A DNA stretch of 64,000 nucleotides from Kiritimatiellota bacterium B12222 (lineage in GTDB: Bacteria > Verrucomicrobiota > Kiritimatiellia > SS1-B-03-39 > UBA6053). The notes under the pieces were generated by a model that had not been told where the DNA came from, searched no databases, and saw only the letters and a program-made list of their open reading frames with translations. The position numbers were made by a program, and so were the translations under genes. Positions 22,287 to 31,169 of the stretch are shown one piece after another. Location: positions 372,001-436,000 of the forward strand of contig CP120722.1 in NCBI GenBank assembly GCA_029719485.1. Reading direction: 5' to 3'. The number at the start of each line of letters is the position of its first letter. Positions within the stretch are counted from its first letter, which is position 1.

Positions 22287-24228
22287 GCGACTCATCCAAC
22301 CAGTTGTCCGTGGACAATACAGAACCCAGTCGACGGAAAGCCTGACGCTCCGCAGATTTCTGCGCAGCATTCAACGCCGACAATACCGCCGGACGATTGG
22401 GATTTCTAGCCAAGCCTTTGCGTAGCGTCTCTGGCAAGAAACGGCGAAAAAGCTCATCTTCTAAACTTACAAAAAATTGAGCCGACCCCGGATCGCCCTG
22501 TCGGGCGGCCCGACCAATTAGCTGACGGTCAATACGCCCCGACTCATGGCGTTCAGTTGCAATCACATGCAATCCACCCGCATCCGCCACACCGTGACCT
22601 AATTTAATATCCGTCCCCCTACCCGCCATATTGGTCGCAATCGTGATTTTACCCGGCAAGCCTGCCTCGGCCACGATTCGCGCTTCTTCCTCATGACGTA
22701 CCGCATTCAACAAGTTATATTGCAACCCACGCAAGGCGAGTTCGGCCGCCAATTCTTCAGAAAACTTCACCGACCGCGTACCAATCAAAACCGGACGACC
22801 CGCTTCATGCATGGTCTTCACTTCATCCGCAACCGCCTCCCACTTCTGTAAGCGTTCAGGAAAAATACGTTCTGGCAAAACTGTTCGATTTACCGGACGA
22901 TGGGTAGGAATGCGAATAATCGGCAACCCATAAATATGCCACAAGGGTTTGCGCGCCTCTGCCGCGGTACCGGTCATCCCGGACAGACGCGGAAACAGTC
23001 GGAAGAATCGTTGAAAACTCATCCGCGCCACCGTCTCATTCGGTTCCGAAATCTCTAAATCTTCTTTCGCTTCTACCGCCTGATGCAAGCCTTCACTCCA
23101 ACTGCGGTTCGCCATGATTCGACCCGTGAATTCATCGACAATTTGCACCTTGTCATCTCGAATCACGTAATGCGTATCCTTCAAAAATAAGTCGCGGGCG
23201 GTCAGGGCCTGCTCCACCAATTCCCGACTACGAATCGCTCCCCGCCACACCGGAGGCAGTTCCTGAATCCGCGATTCCACCACCTCATCCCCTTCATCCG
23301 TAAGCTTCAGCTCACGATACCGCATTTCAATGCTGTAGTGCGTGCCCTCTTTTAAGTCATAAATCAAATCATGTGCCGCCAATACCGCTTTCTTCAGCAG
23401 TGGATTTTCACGAGGCTGCGCAATAATCAATGGCGTCACCGCCTCGTCGATCAACAAACTATCCGCCTCATCCACAATCGCCGTATGAATGCCCCGCAAC
23501 ACCAAGCCTTCCCGAGAAGAGGCTGCTGGTTTCAACAAATGGCGAATCAAGCGACGCTGAGGATCCGCCACCCGTTGCAAACGCAAACGATCCCGCAAAA
23601 AATCCGCCAGCAATTCTTTACTCGTGGTATAAGTAATCGGCTGTTCGTACTGAAGTTTACGCATCTCCGGATCCATGTCTTCAGTCACACAACCCGAATG
23701 TAGACCACAAAATTGATACAGCGGTTTAAACCAATTCGCATCACGATGAGCCAAATAATCATTCACCGTCAACACATGGCAAGGCAATCCTGTCCACCCC
23801 GCCATCACCGCTGCCAATGCCGCCGTTAAGGTTTTCCCTTCCCCCGTGGCCATCTCCGCCAAGCAATTATTTTCCATGGCCAAGGCACCCAAAATCTGAA
23901 CGGGATACGGACGCAAGCCAATGCTCCGAAACGCAGCCTCACAAACCGTGGCCAACGCACGATCTGTTCGATGGTCAGGATCTCCCCGACCTCGCAAAAA
24001 GGCCGTGCGATGCTCTTCAATTTCATCGCGCAAATGTCGGTCAGATACATGTTCCAATGAAGCCTCGTGACTCTGAACCTTTTCAACAAGCTCTTCCAGA
24101 CGTTTCCGACGACCGCCCACCCGTTTCGCAAAGCCAACGCCTTGATGCGCCAACGCATCCAAGCCCCGCGGAGGGGGGGGGGGAGTTCGCACTGTGAGGC
24201 GATGATAATCTTCGGAAGGTACCTTCAT
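22264..24228 (-). CDS. Truncated SecA-like translocation ATPase
   Basis: The 654-residue protein has the complete SecA motor but not the complete SecA body. Visible are Walker A EMATGEGKT (125-133), TVNDYLAHRDA (154-164), Walker B IVDEADSLLIDEA (251-263), a preprotein cross-linking domain with VQIVDEFTGRIM (361-372), LSGMTGTA (415-422), TNMAGRGTDIKLG (532-544) and QLIGRAARQGDPGS (569-582). After that only about 65 residues remain, ending soon after the start of the long scaffold helix. Housekeeping SecA continues for 250-300 residues with the rest of the scaffold, the wing domain and often a zinc-binding tail. It is the last gene of the TolC-HlyD-M50 operon, five bases after the M50 gene, which argues for a dedicated role in that system. 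Codons 16-19 lie in a C11 tract. Confidence 0.9.
   Translation of the reverse strand: MKVPSEDYHRLTVRTPPPPPRGLDALAHQGVGFAKRVGGRRKRLEELVEKVQSHEASLEHVSDRHLRDEIEEHRTAFLRGRGDPDHRTDRALATVCEAAFRSIGLRPYPVQILGALAMENNCLAEMATGEGKTLTAALAAVMAGWTGLPCHVLTVNDYLAHRDANWFKPLYQFCGLHSGCVTEDMDPEMRKLQYEQPITYTTSKELLADFLRDRLRLQRVADPQRRLIRHLLKPAASSREGLVLRGIHTAIVDEADSLLIDEAVTPLIIAQPRENPLLKKAVLAAHDLIYDLKEGTHYSIEMRYRELKLTDEGDEVVESRIQELPPVWRGAIRSRELVEQALTARDLFLKDTHYVIRDDKVQIVDEFTGRIMANRSWSEGLHQAVEAKEDLEISEPNETVARMSFQRFFRLFPRLSGMTGTAAEARKPLWHIYGLPIIRIPTHRPVNRTVLPERIFPERLQKWEAVADEVKTMHEAGRPVLIGTRSVKFSEELAAELALRGLQYNLLNAVRHEEEARIVAEAGLPGKITIATNMAGRGTDIKLGHGVADAGGLHVIATERHESGRIDRQLIGRAARQGDPGSAQFFVSLEDELFRRFLPETLRKGLARNPNRPAVLSALNAAQKSAERQAFRRLGSVLSTDNWLDESLSFATEV
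24173..24183 (-). repeat. C11 homopolymer inside the SecA-like reading frame
   Basis: Eleven consecutive G on the plus strand (C on the coding strand) fall in codons for the proline run at residues 16-19 of the SecA-like protein. The reading frame is open through it as given. Change of one base would stop production of everything downstream of the first 20 residues. Confidence 0.9.
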
Positions 24229-24233
24229 ATTAC

Positions 24234-26387
24234 TTAGTCATCTGATAAGATCTGACGGACACGGCGATACACTTGACGCCACAACGGTTCAGGCGCAATG
24301 CGAAAACGAATCCGTCCGGTACGTCCATGCAACATCGCCACATCTTTCCCGGTCGTTTCCACCTTTGCCCGCACCTCAAAGAAACTGCGCAATGCGGTCA
24401 CACCATTCCCTTCGCCTGCAGACACCGCCACTTCACCGCCCCCTTGCCAACCCAATGCCGGACTCGGCAAATGACGCTGCTCAGCGGGAATCATAGTCCA
24501 ATCTCCCAATTCAAGCGGCTCGCCCGCAGAACCATACAAACGTAAACGCCCACGACGAATACCGGATTCATCAAATAACCACCGCGCTTCATCTTGGGCA
24601 ATAACCGCCACCGCAATGAATTCATCTGGATTGATCACATAGCCCAACACCGCTCCACGTTGCGCATACATCCCTTTTAAATCATCCAAGGCACCCGCGA
24701 CCCACACCCCTTCATCCGGAGCGCGTACATCCAGTTGATCATACTCATCCTGCAAGCGGGCCAAGCGACGATCCATTAACAGCAAATGTTCATCAATCAC
24801 ACTCACATCCGTTCCGCCTTCGTTCAAGGCCCGACGACGCAAGGCCTGGGTATGCCGCAGTAACGCGACTTCATCCTGCCAACGATATTTCCATTCAGGA
24901 TCATCGAGCCTCACCAAAGAATCCCCCGGAAGCACCGGCGTACCCGATGCCACTTTCAATTCTTCAATCAAACCAGTTGTACGCGCAGGTACTTCGGTTT
25001 GACGTGCGGAGAGCAGTACTGCGGGAGAAACAAAGGAGGAGGGAAAAGGCACCACGCCCACCAAAAGTCCAAACGAAATGGCCAAAACCGCACTCACCGC
25101 AATCGCCCGGAAACGATTTCGTTCCAATGAAGAATCGGTTAACAGATAATGAATATACTTCATGATCGGAACCAACACCCACGAAATCACACAAATCGCA
25201 GCCATCACTATTCCAGCCAACAAGAAGCGTTTACTGACAAACAAAATAATACCGCTGAAAACCACCAAACGATACAAGCCACTCAATATACCGTAGATGC
25301 CCAAGGTGGCCGCTTCGCCTCTGGTTTGCGCAGGTGAAGTAGAGCTTCGACGACCTAAAATATGGCGCTGCGCCCAATGTCGTAACTGCTGTTGCGAGCG
25401 TTGACTCAAGTTGGGAATATCCAACATGTCCGACAGAATATAATATCCGTCATATCGTAACAAAGGGTTGGCGTTAAACAACAATGTGGAAACTGATGCA
25501 ATAAACATCAGGTTGTAACACAAGGCATTTAAATTTCCTTCACCCGTATTCGCCCAGATAAAGGTCGCAATCGCAGCCACAAATAATTCAACAATCATCC
25601 CCGAACAGGCCACCAAAATTCGGCGGCGCCGTTGACGAAAGGCCCAACTGGCCGTGGCATCCACATACGGAATCGGGGTGAAAATCATCAACATGATCCC
25701 CATCACATGCACTTCCCCTCCGTAACGCTTACACGCAAAGGCATGACCAAATTCATGCAAGGCCTTAATAAAGACCAAGGAAATATACAGCATGAACAGA
25801 TTGCCGGGAGCCAACACCCCTTGACTCTGATCCGCCAAAGTTCCTGCATGGTCAATCGCCACCTTGATGGCACCCAACACCAAGCCCAACCAAAGGATAA
25901 ACCCGGGCAAACTGAAAATTTTGCGAATATACGGCGATACCCGATTCAACAGATCATCAGGATCAAACAACGGAAAACGCGCAAACATAATGTAAGACAG
26001 GTACGAAGCCTTTTCTTTTTGCTTCCGCTTGCGATAGCGTTCAAAAAATTGACGCGCATCCGGAGGTAAATCCAACTGCAACAAATTGGACAAATACAAC
26101 TGCGCCAACAACTGAATGACTTCACCCTGTCCCGGCGCTTCACCAGGAAATTCTTTCAGACACTCATCCCAAACTTCTTCAACTGTCCGCTCCGGAGTCA
26201 GCCGCGCAATAAAAGCATAGGCCGCGGGACGTACACGATAAAAGTTGTGGGCAAAGGGATCATAGAGCACTCGCCAAGTTTCCCCACGAAAACGTTGACG
26301 ACGCGTGCGCACACCCGGCCGCAATGCCACACGTTGGTTGGCAACTCGATACCAGTGTTCACTGAACATACGGGCGGAACCTGCCAT
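24234..26387 (-). CDS. PqqD-like/M50 metalloprotease-like/HlyD fusion membrane protein
   Basis: The 717-residue protein joins three parts. Residues about 30-107 resemble a PqqD-type winged helix, a fold that escorts peptides. Residues about 155-450 are a polytopic membrane region with the M50 (site-2 protease) zinc motif HEFGH at 211-215 and the third-ligand motif NPLLRYDGYY at 307-316, so the metal site looks intact. The remainder, after about residue 455, resembles a HlyD/biotinyl-lipoyl adaptor with a coiled-coil hairpin. Such M50-HlyD fusions occur in peptide or protein export clusters beside HlyD and TolC genes; whether they cut cargo is not established. It begins one base after the GAF-HlyD stop and ends five bases before the SecA-like start. 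Confidence 0.85.
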   Translation of the reverse strand: MAGSARMFSEHWYRVANQRVALRPGVRTRRQRFRGETWRVLYDPFAHNFYRVRPAAYAFIARLTPERTVEEVWDECLKEFPGEAPGQGEVIQLLAQLYLSNLLQLDLPPDARQFFERYRKRKQKEKASYLSYIMFARFPLFDPDDLLNRVSPYIRKIFSLPGFILWLGLVLGAIKVAIDHAGTLADQSQGVLAPGNLFMLYISLVFIKALHEFGHAFACKRYGGEVHVMGIMLMIFTPIPYVDATASWAFRQRRRRILVACSGMIVELFVAAIATFIWANTGEGNLNALCYNLMFIASVSTLLFNANPLLRYDGYYILSDMLDIPNLSQRSQQQLRHWAQRHILGRRSSTSPAQTRGEAATLGIYGILSGLYRLVVFSGIILFVSKRFLLAGIVMAAICVISWVLVPIMKYIHYLLTDSSLERNRFRAIAVSAVLAISFGLLVGVVPFPSSFVSPAVLLSARQTEVPARTTGLIEELKVASGTPVLPGDSLVRLDDPEWKYRWQDEVALLRHTQALRRRALNEGGTDVSVIDEHLLLMDRRLARLQDEYDQLDVRAPDEGVWVAGALDDLKGMYAQRGAVLGYVINPDEFIAVAVIAQDEARWLFDESGIRRGRLRLYGSAGEPLELGDWTMIPAEQRHLPSPALGWQGGGEVAVSAGEGNGVTALRSFFEVRAKVETTGKDVAMLHGRTGRIRFRIAPEPLWRQVYRRVRQILSDD

Positions 26388-26388
26388 C

Positions 26389-28239
26389 TTACCACCCCCA
26401 ACGCAGACGGAAGTAATCGAGCGTACGACGGGTCAATATCCAGTAGGGAGGCTTTTTGCCTGCATCCACCCGAACATTCCCACTCATCCCGGGACGCCAC
26501 CACGGCTCCTCTTCTGCTTCAATCTCCAGATGCGCCACAAACACATTTTTACTTTCGCGGGTTTGTGCCATCGGTTCGATACTGATCACCCGCGCTTTCA
26601 CAGGTGCTTCTGGACGACTGGCAAAAATCAGACGCGCTTCTGCACCGACCTTCAAGAAATCGATATCGCTTTCATCCACATCCGCACTCACCCGCATCGC
26701 ATCCCATTGGGCTACCCGAAACAGCACATCACCTTGACGCACGGGCGCACCCGAACGATCACGCAAATCACCATCGACCACCGCACCGGAAAAGGGCGCC
26801 ACCAGAGAGGCACGACTCAAGCGATCATTAACCAACTCTAAACGGGCCACCGCTTGTTCCGCCATCGCACCCGCCATTTGCATGTCTGCCAGCTCACGGG
26901 TTGCACGCGCTTTTTCCATTTCCCGTGTATAGCGCGATACGTCTGCAATCGCAGAGGCTTTTTCAATCAACAACTCACGAATATCCATCTGCAGGAGCAA
27001 TTCCCCTTCGACCACCAGCTGACCTTTGTTGACCACCGCTTCATCGATAAATCCATTAAACGGCGCCGGCAAAACCCTGACCATTTCACTGCGCAATTCG
27101 AAATCACCACGCAAACGGTAAGGCCAACGGCCAAAAAACAGAAATCCGACCAATAACACGCCCAGAATACCTAAAATTTTCCAGCCTGTATGCTCAACGC
27201 CCACCAGCGAACTCGCCGTTTTCAAACTCTTACGAGCCAAACGCTTTCCCCACCACACATCTGAGGCTTCCAACTGAATCAACCGCGGTCCCACTTGATC
27301 CGCACATAAACGCAACCACCTCAATTCCTGTTCGGTATAGGGTTCAGATTTACGTTCCAAAGTAAACACAGCGATGGGTTTATCTCCATCGCGAATAGGG
27401 ACAGACACCACATGTCCTGCCGTTTGACTTTCCGAAAACTTTTGATGATCACGACTAATCAACGGGGCATCGGGCTCATCCTGAGCCACCGGCCACATCA
27501 CTTCGGCATCTTGTTCAAAAGACTCTTCCATGGCCGCTTCCAATTCCTGAACGCCCTCCATGTGTTTGGAAAAGTTCTCCATGTGGCTAACCACTTTGAC
27601 ACGAATATATTCCTTTTCCAACCAGCCTAAACTCACCCGATCCGAACGCACGCGGGAAGACAATTCATTTACCAACAACATGCTGGCCCCAATAAATTTG
27701 TCCTGCCCATTCAGCATCGTCATTAAATCAAGCACATTTGAAAAATGTCCAACGTCACTCCGCGCCCGTTGCAAGGCATGTTGCACCTGATACGCAGGCG
27801 CCGCGGCCACCACCGCACGCAGACGATCCTGAATTTTTGCTTTTTCAGCATCCGAACCCGGAGGCGGTACCACTACCCCTAACACAATTCGTGCATGCCC
27901 CCCCGGCAAGGGCAACGAAACCGCAATCACACAACGTTCAGGATCTCCAGATAAGGGACGAAACAAACATCCATCCACTTCATGTGAACAATCTTTTGCA
28001 ATCGCAGGCGCACAATCGTGAAGCGCAGCCTGACGTGCAGTTGCCGGCTCAAGCGGCCACACTCCTACACATTGCCAAGCCCCTTTTCCTTGTGCATCCA
28101 CATAAGCCGTCGAAGAAAGTCCCCCCGCAACCTCCATGGAGGTCTCACAGAGTTTCTCCCAAAACCGTGCAGGTTTCCCCGTATAATCGATCAGGCCGGA
28201 AACCTTTTCCAGCCACAGCGCTTGATCAGAATCACTCAT
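26389..28239 (-). CDS. GAF-domain and HlyD adaptor fusion protein
   Basis: The 616-residue protein has a long cytoplasmic N-terminal half, with a GAF-like domain at about residues 165-325 (ending FTLERKSEPYTEQELRWL) and a less clear, possibly related domain before it. One membrane helix lies at about 353-370, followed by a periplasmic HlyD/AcrA-type adaptor: lipoyl half-motifs around VLPAPFNGFIDEAVV and SLVAPFSGAVVDGD, and a coiled-coil hairpin between them. A GAF domain on a membrane fusion protein suggests that export is gated by a cytoplasmic small ligand or partner. It overlaps the upstream adaptor gene by eight bases and is separated from the M50 gene by one base. Confidence 0.85.
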   Translation of the reverse strand: MSDSDQALWLEKVSGLIDYTGKPARFWEKLCETSMEVAGGLSSTAYVDAQGKGAWQCVGVWPLEPATARQAALHDCAPAIAKDCSHEVDGCLFRPLSGDPERCVIAVSLPLPGGHARIVLGVVVPPPGSDAEKAKIQDRLRAVVAAAPAYQVQHALQRARSDVGHFSNVLDLMTMLNGQDKFIGASMLLVNELSSRVRSDRVSLGWLEKEYIRVKVVSHMENFSKHMEGVQELEAAMEESFEQDAEVMWPVAQDEPDAPLISRDHQKFSESQTAGHVVSVPIRDGDKPIAVFTLERKSEPYTEQELRWLRLCADQVGPRLIQLEASDVWWGKRLARKSLKTASSLVGVEHTGWKILGILGVLLVGFLFFGRWPYRLRGDFELRSEMVRVLPAPFNGFIDEAVVNKGQLVVEGELLLQMDIRELLIEKASAIADVSRYTREMEKARATRELADMQMAGAMAEQAVARLELVNDRLSRASLVAPFSGAVVDGDLRDRSGAPVRQGDVLFRVAQWDAMRVSADVDESDIDFLKVGAEARLIFASRPEAPVKARVISIEPMAQTRESKNVFVAHLEIEAEEEPWWRPGMSGNVRVDAGKKPPYWILTRRTLDYFRLRWGW

Positions 28240-29053
28240 GAGCTGCGCCCTCTCTCACCCACAAACCTATGCGACCCGGCTCTACCTTTGGAGCATCATT
28301 TTTAAAGAACATTTTCACTTTCCGCAACCCACTGGCCGGATCAATCACCGGAGAAATAAAGGCTACTTTGCCTTTTTTCACCACTTCATCATCTAATTGA
28401 AAAACCAGCACAACCTCTTCATCCATTTTCAAACCTGCCGCTAAATCAGCCGGTAAATTCAACAGCAGAAAAGCACTCGAGAGGTCCACCATTCGCAAGA
28501 CGGGTTGACCCGCCTGAATACTTTCGCCTTCATCCACACTCAATTCGGCCATCACCCCGTCAAAAGGCGCGATCAACACATATTGTTGTAAGCGCGCCTT
28601 CGCAATATCCAACTCCGCTTGCTCGCGGCGTTCCATTTGCTCCATGCGATTGTATTCCACTTCCGCCAGCAAGGCTTCTACTTCTTTTCGAGCCAACTCA
28701 TCCCGACTCACTGAAGCCGTGCTTTCAAATAATTTCCGGGTGGATTCTAAATCCTCTTTCAACAAATCTTTGCGATACTTCGCAGCCAAAAGGTCGGATT
28801 GATCTTCAAGCACCATTTTACGACGCTGTACTTCCAACGCTTCGATGCTGTCGTCCATCACCAACAACTTCTCCCCCTTTTTTACGACAGCCCCCTCTCC
28901 TGCATATAAGGTGGCGACCCGTCCAGCTACTGGAGGTCCCATCAATACGTCACGTACCGGTTCCACCAAACCCTCAAATTCGGATTGCGCCAGCAACACC
29001 GTTGCCCATGACAGCACTCCCATCACCATACTTGCAGAAGATGTACGCATCAC
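28232..29053 (-). CDS. Periplasmic adaptor (membrane fusion protein, HlyD/AcrA type)
   Basis: A 273-residue adaptor with a hydrophobic N-terminal segment ending VLLAQS (signal peptide or anchor). The lipoyl halves are PPVAGRVATLYAGEGAVVKKGEKLL and VLIAPFDGVMAELSVDEGESI (quoted in part), separated by a coiled-coil hairpin of about 95 residues; a beta-barrel region follows. These proteins bridge an inner-membrane exporter to TolC. Its start overlaps the TolC stop by four bases (ATGA) and its end overlaps the GAF-HlyD start, so the order TolC-adaptor-GAF-HlyD is translationally coupled. It is the second of three adaptor-like proteins in the same operon. Confidence 0.88.
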   Translation of the reverse strand: MMRTSSASMVMGVLSWATVLLAQSEFEGLVEPVRDVLMGPPVAGRVATLYAGEGAVVKKGEKLLVMDDSIEALEVQRRKMVLEDQSDLLAAKYRKDLLKEDLESTRKLFESTASVSRDELARKEVEALLAEVEYNRMEQMERREQAELDIAKARLQQYVLIAPFDGVMAELSVDEGESIQAGQPVLRMVDLSSAFLLLNLPADLAAGLKMDEEVVLVFQLDDEVVKKGKVAFISPVIDPASGLRKVKMFFKNDAPKVEPGRIGLWVREGAAHE

Positions 29054-30867
29054 TCAGCTCCTTCGTCTTCAATAGTTACAGATTCAATCGGCTCAACCAG
29101 ATTTAACTGATCTAATAAAGATTCTACCTGATCGACGGTCACCGCCTCATCCTCTGAAGGAACCACTTCCTCAACAACCACCTCTGCTTCAACTTGATCG
29201 TTCACCTCTACTTCGGGAATGGGATTCGATTGCTGAGACTCAAATTGCAAATCATCCAACAACGATTCTACCCGATCCTCCGTTAAGTTCTCATTCGCTT
29301 TCACTTTAGGAGCAGGATCTTCGACTACATCTTCCACCAATGTTTGAATCGTTTGATTTTCTAACATCGGATCCACATTCATGTTCATAAGTAAGGTGCC
29401 CGAAGACAGATCCATTTCAATTTTGGCCACCGCCAATCGAGTCAAACTTGCCGCCTGCGCTTCACGTGCCTGCGTAACTTTTTCTTCCGCATCCAACACT
29501 TTCCGACTGTCACTACGCCCCGCTTCCAAACGCGCCAATTCAGATTCCAAAATCGCTTCATTCATTTCAGAAACTTGTTGGAAGTTTTTGGCCTGCCAAA
29601 AATAATTTTTCACCCGTGAAACACTGGTGTTTAATCCCTGAAGGATTTGCTGGCGAACCGCTTCCTCTCCTAAATGGCCTTGCGCCAAACGATTCATGGC
29701 CGCATCACGTTCTGCACGTTGCCGTTGACCGCCTCCCAAAGGCACCCGAACTTCCAACCCAACCGTCCATGAAGGGAAATCACCTGCGTCAATCGAACTA
29801 AAGGCATCAGAAGGAGAATCTCCCAATCCATTATATCCATAAGATGCACGCAAATCCAACTGAGGTAACACTTGGTTCTTCGCATACACCACCCGCAATT
29901 CATCCTGGTTGATGCGATGCTCGCGAATCAACACATCCGGATGATACATCAGGGTTTGTTCACTGAGTTTTTTGATGTCGATCTCAGGTAATTCCAATAA
30001 TTTGGGACTATCCACAGCCCGTAGAGGCGTCATGGGATCAATGTCAGGCATGCCAAACATCCCCAACAAACGTGATGAAGTTTCCTGCAAGTTTTGACGG
30101 GCTTCCAATAACAAACTTTCGCGGGAAGCCACTCCGGCTGCCGCTTCCTGTACTTCCAGTTCAGACATCTTTCCATTTTCAACCCGCGCCCGGTTGTCAG
30201 CCAAAATACTTTCGGCAACTTCTACCGATTTCTCGCGTAACAGCACCCGCTCCTGCGCAATGCGTAACTCCCAATAAGCGGCCTCGGCTTGACCCAAGGA
30301 CTGCATTAACTGACGGCGATATTCCTGAAAAGCGATTTCAGACTCTTCCCGCGCCATCCGCATTAAGGAATACCCCATGTTCAATCCACCGTTTTTCAAT
30401 AAGGGCTGGAGAAAGGTAATTCCCGCAAAACTCTCATACTCTTTATCCACGAAATCAACATCCCGGGTTTCCTGAAGATTGTTATCCAACTTATCCAAAG
30501 TGTAGGTCAACTGAATCGCACCACCTGTCGGCAAGGGCTGTTCAATACTTGCACGGGATAAGGTGTTTTCTTCTGAAAAATCATCCACACCCTGAGCAAT
30601 GTATTCTTCCGTGTTGTTTTCACGATCATTACTCACCCGGTCAATGCCTCCCACAAAAGACGGTTCCCAAATCGCCCCTTTCTCACCTTCAAACAAACGT
30701 AAGGCGCTTTCCATCCCCAATCTGCGTGAGGCAATTTCAAAATTATTTAACAACACAATTTGTTGGGCTTCTTGCAGCGTCAGTTCTCGAACAGGTAATT
30801 CTTCCTGCGCCGAGAGGAACGACAAAGTGAAACAGCTTAGAAAACACGGAAATAACAATAACTTCAT
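29050..30867 (-). CDS. TolC-family outer-membrane channel with acidic C-terminal tail
   Basis: This protein of about 605 residues opens with a signal peptide (KLLLFPCFLSCFTLSFLSAQ). The body is a TolC/OEP duplicated coiled-coil channel: LTLQEAQQIVLLNNFEI at the start, repeated helical hairpins, and beta segments such as FAGITFLQPLLKNG. I start it at 30867 because GGAG lies eight bases upstream of that ATG and the signal peptide begins there. Beyond the TolC core the last 85 or so residues are strongly acidic and carry the phrase VESLLD twice, about 50 residues apart. The tail is unlike ordinary TolC and may dock a partner. It is the first gene of the export operon. Confidence 0.9.
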   Translation of the reverse strand: MKLLLFPCFLSCFTLSFLSAQEELPVRELTLQEAQQIVLLNNFEIASRRLGMESALRLFEGEKGAIWEPSFVGGIDRVSNDRENNTEEYIAQGVDDFSEENTLSRASIEQPLPTGGAIQLTYTLDKLDNNLQETRDVDFVDKEYESFAGITFLQPLLKNGGLNMGYSLMRMAREESEIAFQEYRRQLMQSLGQAEAAYWELRIAQERVLLREKSVEVAESILADNRARVENGKMSELEVQEAAAGVASRESLLLEARQNLQETSSRLLGMFGMPDIDPMTPLRAVDSPKLLELPEIDIKKLSEQTLMYHPDVLIREHRINQDELRVVYAKNQVLPQLDLRASYGYNGLGDSPSDAFSSIDAGDFPSWTVGLEVRVPLGGGQRQRAERDAAMNRLAQGHLGEEAVRQQILQGLNTSVSRVKNYFWQAKNFQQVSEMNEAILESELARLEAGRSDSRKVLDAEEKVTQAREAQAASLTRLAVAKIEMDLSSGTLLMNMNVDPMLENQTIQTLVEDVVEDPAPKVKANENLTEDRVESLLDDLQFESQQSNPIPEVEVNDQVEAEVVVEEVVPSEDEAVTVDQVESLLDQLNLVEPIESVTIEDEGAE

Positions 30868-30892
30868 AAAAACAGCTCCAAAATTTCTAAAG

Positions 30893-30921
30893 AATACAAT
30901 AAATAAGGTATATTCGTTCAA
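30893..30921 (-). promoter_or_regulatory. Candidate promoter of the TolC-HlyD-M50-SecA operon
   Basis: On the minus strand a TTGAAC box (30916-30921) and TGTATT (30893-30898) are spaced by 17 bases, followed by an AT-rich leader and the GGAG ribosome site. It is a plausible vegetative promoter by consensus only. Confidence 0.45.
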
Positions 30922-31169
30922 ACAAGACATACAGGACCTTTAGTCATAGGCAAAACATTTCTTATATGGATAAACCTACAAGATGTACTTATGGGATAAA
31001 GTGTATTTTATGAAAAAACCATAAACACAACATCAACTCCACCATAATTGTGGACTTACGGAACTCCCCTTAAAATTCAATAGAATACTAAAACGATCGG
31101 GATTACGTAAATAAAAAATACCAACGTGACAAATATTACATTATACGTGGCAAAATTTGATAGATGAAA

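Noticed and set aside
22264-24228. Housekeeping secA
   Set aside because: The protein lacks most of the scaffold and wing domains and sits at the end of the TolC-HlyD-M50 operon, so it is better read as a specialised paralogue; the genome must be checked for the main copy.
24234-26387. Site-2 protease acting on a sigma factor (RseP/SpoIVFB role)
   Set aside because: No PDZ or CBS domain, no anti-sigma or sigma gene nearby, and the HlyD half and operon point to export.
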